Source: Oleispirillum sp965228165 (GTDB lineage: Bacteria > Pseudomonadota > Alphaproteobacteria > Rhodospirillales > Rhodospirillaceae). From it: a stretch of 64,000 nucleotides of DNA. Made by a program: the position numbers and the translations under genes. Each line of letters starts with the position of its first letter. The first letter of the stretch is position 1. Below the pieces are notes generated by a model, which saw only the letters and a list, made by a program, of their open reading frames with translations, was not told the DNA's origin and did not search any database. Location of the stretch: assembly GCA_965228165.1 (NCBI GenBank), contig CBDDHB010000003.1, positions 1,302,001 through 1,366,000 on the forward strand, read 5' to 3'. Positions 61,642 to 64,000 of the stretch are shown piece after piece.

Positions 61642-63041
61642 TGCGCGTCGCCGCGATCGACCAGGGCACCACCTCGACCCGCTGTCTGGTGGTCGAGGAC
61701 GGCGGGGCGGCGCACGTCGCCGCCGCGATCCGGCATGGACGCGCCCATCCCGCCCCCGGCTGGGTGGAACACGATCCGGAGGAACTGCTGCGCAATGTCG
61801 GCGCGGCGCTGGCCGCCGCCGGTCGGGTGGACGCGATCGGCCTCGCCAACCAGGGGGAAAGCTGCCTCGCCTGGGATGCGGAGACCGGCGCGCTCCTGTC
61901 GCCGGTGATCGTCTGGCAGGACGCGCGGACGGCGGCGGAGCTGGACGCCCTCGGTCGGGCGGCGGCGGAACGGTCGCGGGCGATTTGCGGCCTGCCGCTC
62001 GACCCCTATTTCTCCGCCGGCAAGCTCTCCTGGCTGTTGCGCAATCTGCCCGCCGTGGCGGAGGCCCATGCCGCCGGACGGCTGCGTCTGGGCACCACCG
62101 ACGCCTTTTTTCTCGACCGTTTGTGCGGGCAATTCAAGACCGACCTCGCCACCGCGTCGCGTACCGGTCTGCTCGACCTTGCCAAGGGTTCGTGGAGTCC
62201 GGAGCTCTGCGCCCTGCACGGCGTGCCGATGGACTGCCTGCCGGAAATCGTTGCCGTCGACGCGGGGTTCGGCGAAGTCGGCGGCGTGCCTCTCAAGGTC
62301 TCCATCGTCGATCAGCAGGCGGCGCTGTACGGCCACGGCTGCCGCAAGCCGGGCGACTGCAAGATCACCTTCGGCACCGGCGCCTTCCTGTTGGCGGTGT
62401 GCGGCGACCGGCGTCCGGCGACGCGCGATCTTCTGCCCACCGTCGCTTGGCGAAAGACGGGCGAGGCTCCGGTCTTCGCTGCCGAGGGCGGGGTCTACGA
62501 CGCGGGGGCGGCGCTGGAATGGGCGCGCGCCATCGGCCTGTTCGAGTCCATGGAGGATCTGGACCGCTTCGAGGGGCCGTCGGCGCTAAGCCGAGGCATC
62601 GTCTTCGTGCCCGCCCTTTCCGGGTTGGCCGCGCCCTATTGGGACCGCCGCGCCGCGCCGCTGTTCATCGGCATGGACCACGCCACGGGCAAAACCGATC
62701 TGGCGCGCGCGGTGCTGGAAGGCGTCGCCATGCTCGCCGTCGGCCTGATCGAGGCGGCGGCCAGGGAGGCCGGAGCGGGAAGCGTCGTCTCGATCGACGG
62801 CGGCCCGTCGCAGTGCACCTATTTCGCCCGCTTCCTGGCCGCCGCCAGCGGGCGAAGCATCGTCAGGCCCGCGATGCACGAACTCACCGCGCTGGGGTTG
62901 GCCGAGCTGTGCGGCGCGCGGGTGGACGCGGCGCGCGCCGACGCCGCCACCCTGGTTCCCGACGACTCGGTCTCGGACGACGACCGTCGGCGGTTCGCCG
63001 CCGCCGTTGATCGCGCCCGCGACTGGCGGAACCTTTCCTAG
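61641..63041 (+). CDS. FGGY-family carbohydrate kinase, glycerol-kinase-like
   Basis: The 466-residue product begins VAAIDQGTTSTRCLVVED, the ATP-binding opening of glycerol kinases. It has VSIVDQQAALYGHG (catalytic Asp region), FGTGAFLLAVCG and SIDGGPSQCTYFARFLAAASG. The motif that reads NQRET in glycerol kinases is NQGES here, so the arginine that contacts glycerol is replaced by glycine. The substrate is therefore probably a related polyol or sugar rather than glycerol itself (inference). It ends the TRAP-dehydrogenase gene set and overlaps the convergent next gene by four bases. Confidence 0.88.
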   Translation: MRVAAIDQGTTSTRCLVVEDGGAAHVAAAIRHGRAHPAPGWVEHDPEELLRNVGAALAAAGRVDAIGLANQGESCLAWDAETGALLSPVIVWQDARTAAELDALGRAAAERSRAICGLPLDPYFSAGKLSWLLRNLPAVAEAHAAGRLRLGTTDAFFLDRLCGQFKTDLATASRTGLLDLAKGSWSPELCALHGVPMDCLPEIVAVDAGFGEVGGVPLKVSIVDQQAALYGHGCRKPGDCKITFGTGAFLLAVCGDRRPATRDLLPTVAWRKTGEAPVFAAEGGVYDAGAALEWARAIGLFESMEDLDRFEGPSALSRGIVFVPALSGLAAPYWDRRAAPLFIGMDHATGKTDLARAVLEGVAMLAVGLIEAAAREAGAGSVVSIDGGPSQCTYFARFLAAASGRSIVRPAMHELTALGLAELCGARVDAARADAATLVPDDSVSDDDRRRFAAAVDRARDWRNLS

Positions 63042-63934
63042 GGAATGGGCTCCCAGGCATAACCGGTCGCCGCCTTGCGGACGCGACCGATCCCCGGCCA
63101 TGCCATGTGCATCCCCGCCACCGCATAGCCTTCCGCCGCCGCTTTCGCGAGTATCGCCTTGCGGGTCTCCCGCGCCGCGTCGGCGTCCACGTCGAAGACC
63201 AGGGAAACGTTCGGGTTGGGGAACTGAAGCTGTTGCAGGTGGACGACGTCGCCCCAGACCAGCAGACGGCTGCCCCGGCTTTCCACCAGGAAGGCAGTGT
63301 GCCCTGGGGTGTGGCCATAAGCCGGAATCGCGGCGACGCCGGATATCGGCGTCCCCGCACCGTCGAAGCGAATCAGCCTGCCCGCCGCGTCGTAGGGAGC
63401 CAGGTTCTCGCGCGCTCGGCGCATGCCGTTCCTGCGCGGGTCGGGGGCGGTCTTTTCGCCTTCCGGGTCGATCCAGAAGGCGGCTTCGCGCCGTTCCAGA
63501 TAGATCCTGGCGTTGGGGAAGGTCGGCTTGCCGTCGGCCAGCATGCCGCCGACGTGATCGCCGTGCAGATGGGTCAGCAGCACCGCGGTCACCTGTTCGG
63601 GCCGGTATCCGGCGGCTTTCAGGTTCGCCAGCGTCTGTCCGGCTTCGCCACCGTTGCCGCTGTCGATCAGGGTCAGCGACGCGCCGGAGACGACGAGGAA
63701 GGTATTGACCTGAAGCATCACCGGGTCGTCGGGTTTGGCGACGCCCGCCTTCGGGATTTCCTCCGGATTGGCGATCAGCTTGTCGAGCGGTCGCGGTCCG
63801 GCGGCATCCCGAAGAGCGACGATCTCGACGTCGCCGAGTTTCATCCGGTGGACGCCGGGGGCGTCGGCGGCGCGAGCGGCGGCAAACGGCGACGACAATG
63901 CCAGCAGGACAAGAAGGACGAGCGGGGTGCGCAT
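63038..63934 (-). CDS. secreted metallo-beta-lactamase-fold hydrolase
   Basis: The 298-residue product has a signal peptide (PLVLLVLLALSSPFAAARA), so it is likely periplasmic. The zinc motif is TAVLLTHLHGDHVGGM (HxHxDH), followed by AIPAYGHTPGHTAFLVE (third His) and LLVWGDVVHLQQ (bridging Asp). The family includes lactonases and quorum-quenching-like enzymes as well as uncharacterised hydrolases; the substrate is not predictable here. The start at 63934 gives a normal signal sequence. Confidence 0.88.
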   Translation of the reverse strand: MRTPLVLLVLLALSSPFAAARAADAPGVHRMKLGDVEIVALRDAAGPRPLDKLIANPEEIPKAGVAKPDDPVMLQVNTFLVVSGASLTLIDSGNGGEAGQTLANLKAAGYRPEQVTAVLLTHLHGDHVGGMLADGKPTFPNARIYLERREAAFWIDPEGEKTAPDPRRNGMRRARENLAPYDAAGRLIRFDGAGTPISGVAAIPAYGHTPGHTAFLVESRGSRLLVWGDVVHLQQLQFPNPNVSLVFDVDADAARETRKAILAKAAAEGYAVAGMHMAWPGIGRVRKAATGYAWEPIP

Positions 63935-64000
63935 GGGCGGGGCTCCTCGGGGCGTTCCGGTCATGTTCAGAACAGGTGAGGAGGCGCGCGCCGCGCGGCA

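Overview
The window is a GC-rich stretch (about two-thirds G+C by eye) of an alphaproteobacterial chromosome. It is most like the Rhodospirillales. The evidence is gene order: rpmH-rnpA-yidD-yidC-engB-argB-hisN, an mdh-sucCDAB-lpdA TCA block, sdhCDAB, ccoNO, yejABEF, bioMNY and an IalB-family protein. No rRNA operon, CRISPR array, integrase or complete insertion sequence was seen. One tRNA gene (Leu, anticodon TAA) is present.

Layout. 1-2217 (minus): the start of a cbb3 oxidase operon (ccoN, partial ccoO) and a small membrane protein. 2368-7485 (plus): ribosomal protein L34, RNase P protein, the YidD/YidC membrane insertion genes, EngB, ArgB and HisN. 7496-13509 (plus): a YejABEF peptide ABC importer carrying two copies of a structured repeat, then fliN. 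13950-16523 (minus): a MarR regulator, an orphan TAXI-type binding protein and a decayed MATE transporter. 16538-25931 (minus): the TCA block, with a third repeat copy before lpdA and a 36-bp inverted-repeat element between mdh and sucC. 26099-29944: an interrupted zapE, a lipoprotein and a frameshifted TPR protein. 30008-33423 (minus): succinate dehydrogenase. 33619-38842: a CoA-ester lyase, pdxY, an exporter-like membrane protein, the BioMNY biotin importer, tRNA-Leu and an IalB protein.

38978-50185 (minus) is the most distinctive part. It is a full gene set for a biotin-dependent, sodium-pumping malonate decarboxylase, in the order known from Malonomonas rubra (B-A-E-C-D-H-K-F-L-M). It also carries a dedicated biotin ligase, a CitG-type prosthetic-group synthase and an unlisted 43-residue membrane protein just before madB. 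Past the end of the operon, after 310 bases packed with hairpins, sits a homologue of HutP, the RNA-binding antiterminator known from Bacillus. The nearby BioMNY importer would supply the biotin that the decarboxylase needs.

50496-63934: a glycosyltransferase, a methyltransferase, nagB, a BtuB-type receptor under a cobalamin riboswitch, and a TRAP importer followed by a GlpA-like dehydrogenase with a [2Fe-2S] domain, a second flavoprotein and a glycerol-kinase-like kinase lacking the usual glycerol-contacting arginine. A secreted metallo-beta-lactamase-fold protein closes the window.

Two themes cut across the regions. First, three copies of a palindromic repeat keep paired stems while their sequence changes; one copy sits in frame inside the yejA signal-peptide region. 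Second, at least eight accessory genes are broken (single-base losses in G/C runs, two in-frame stops, a 22-bp duplication, an internal deletion) while housekeeping genes look intact. This means either early gene decay or systematic sequencing error, and raw reads are needed to tell which.
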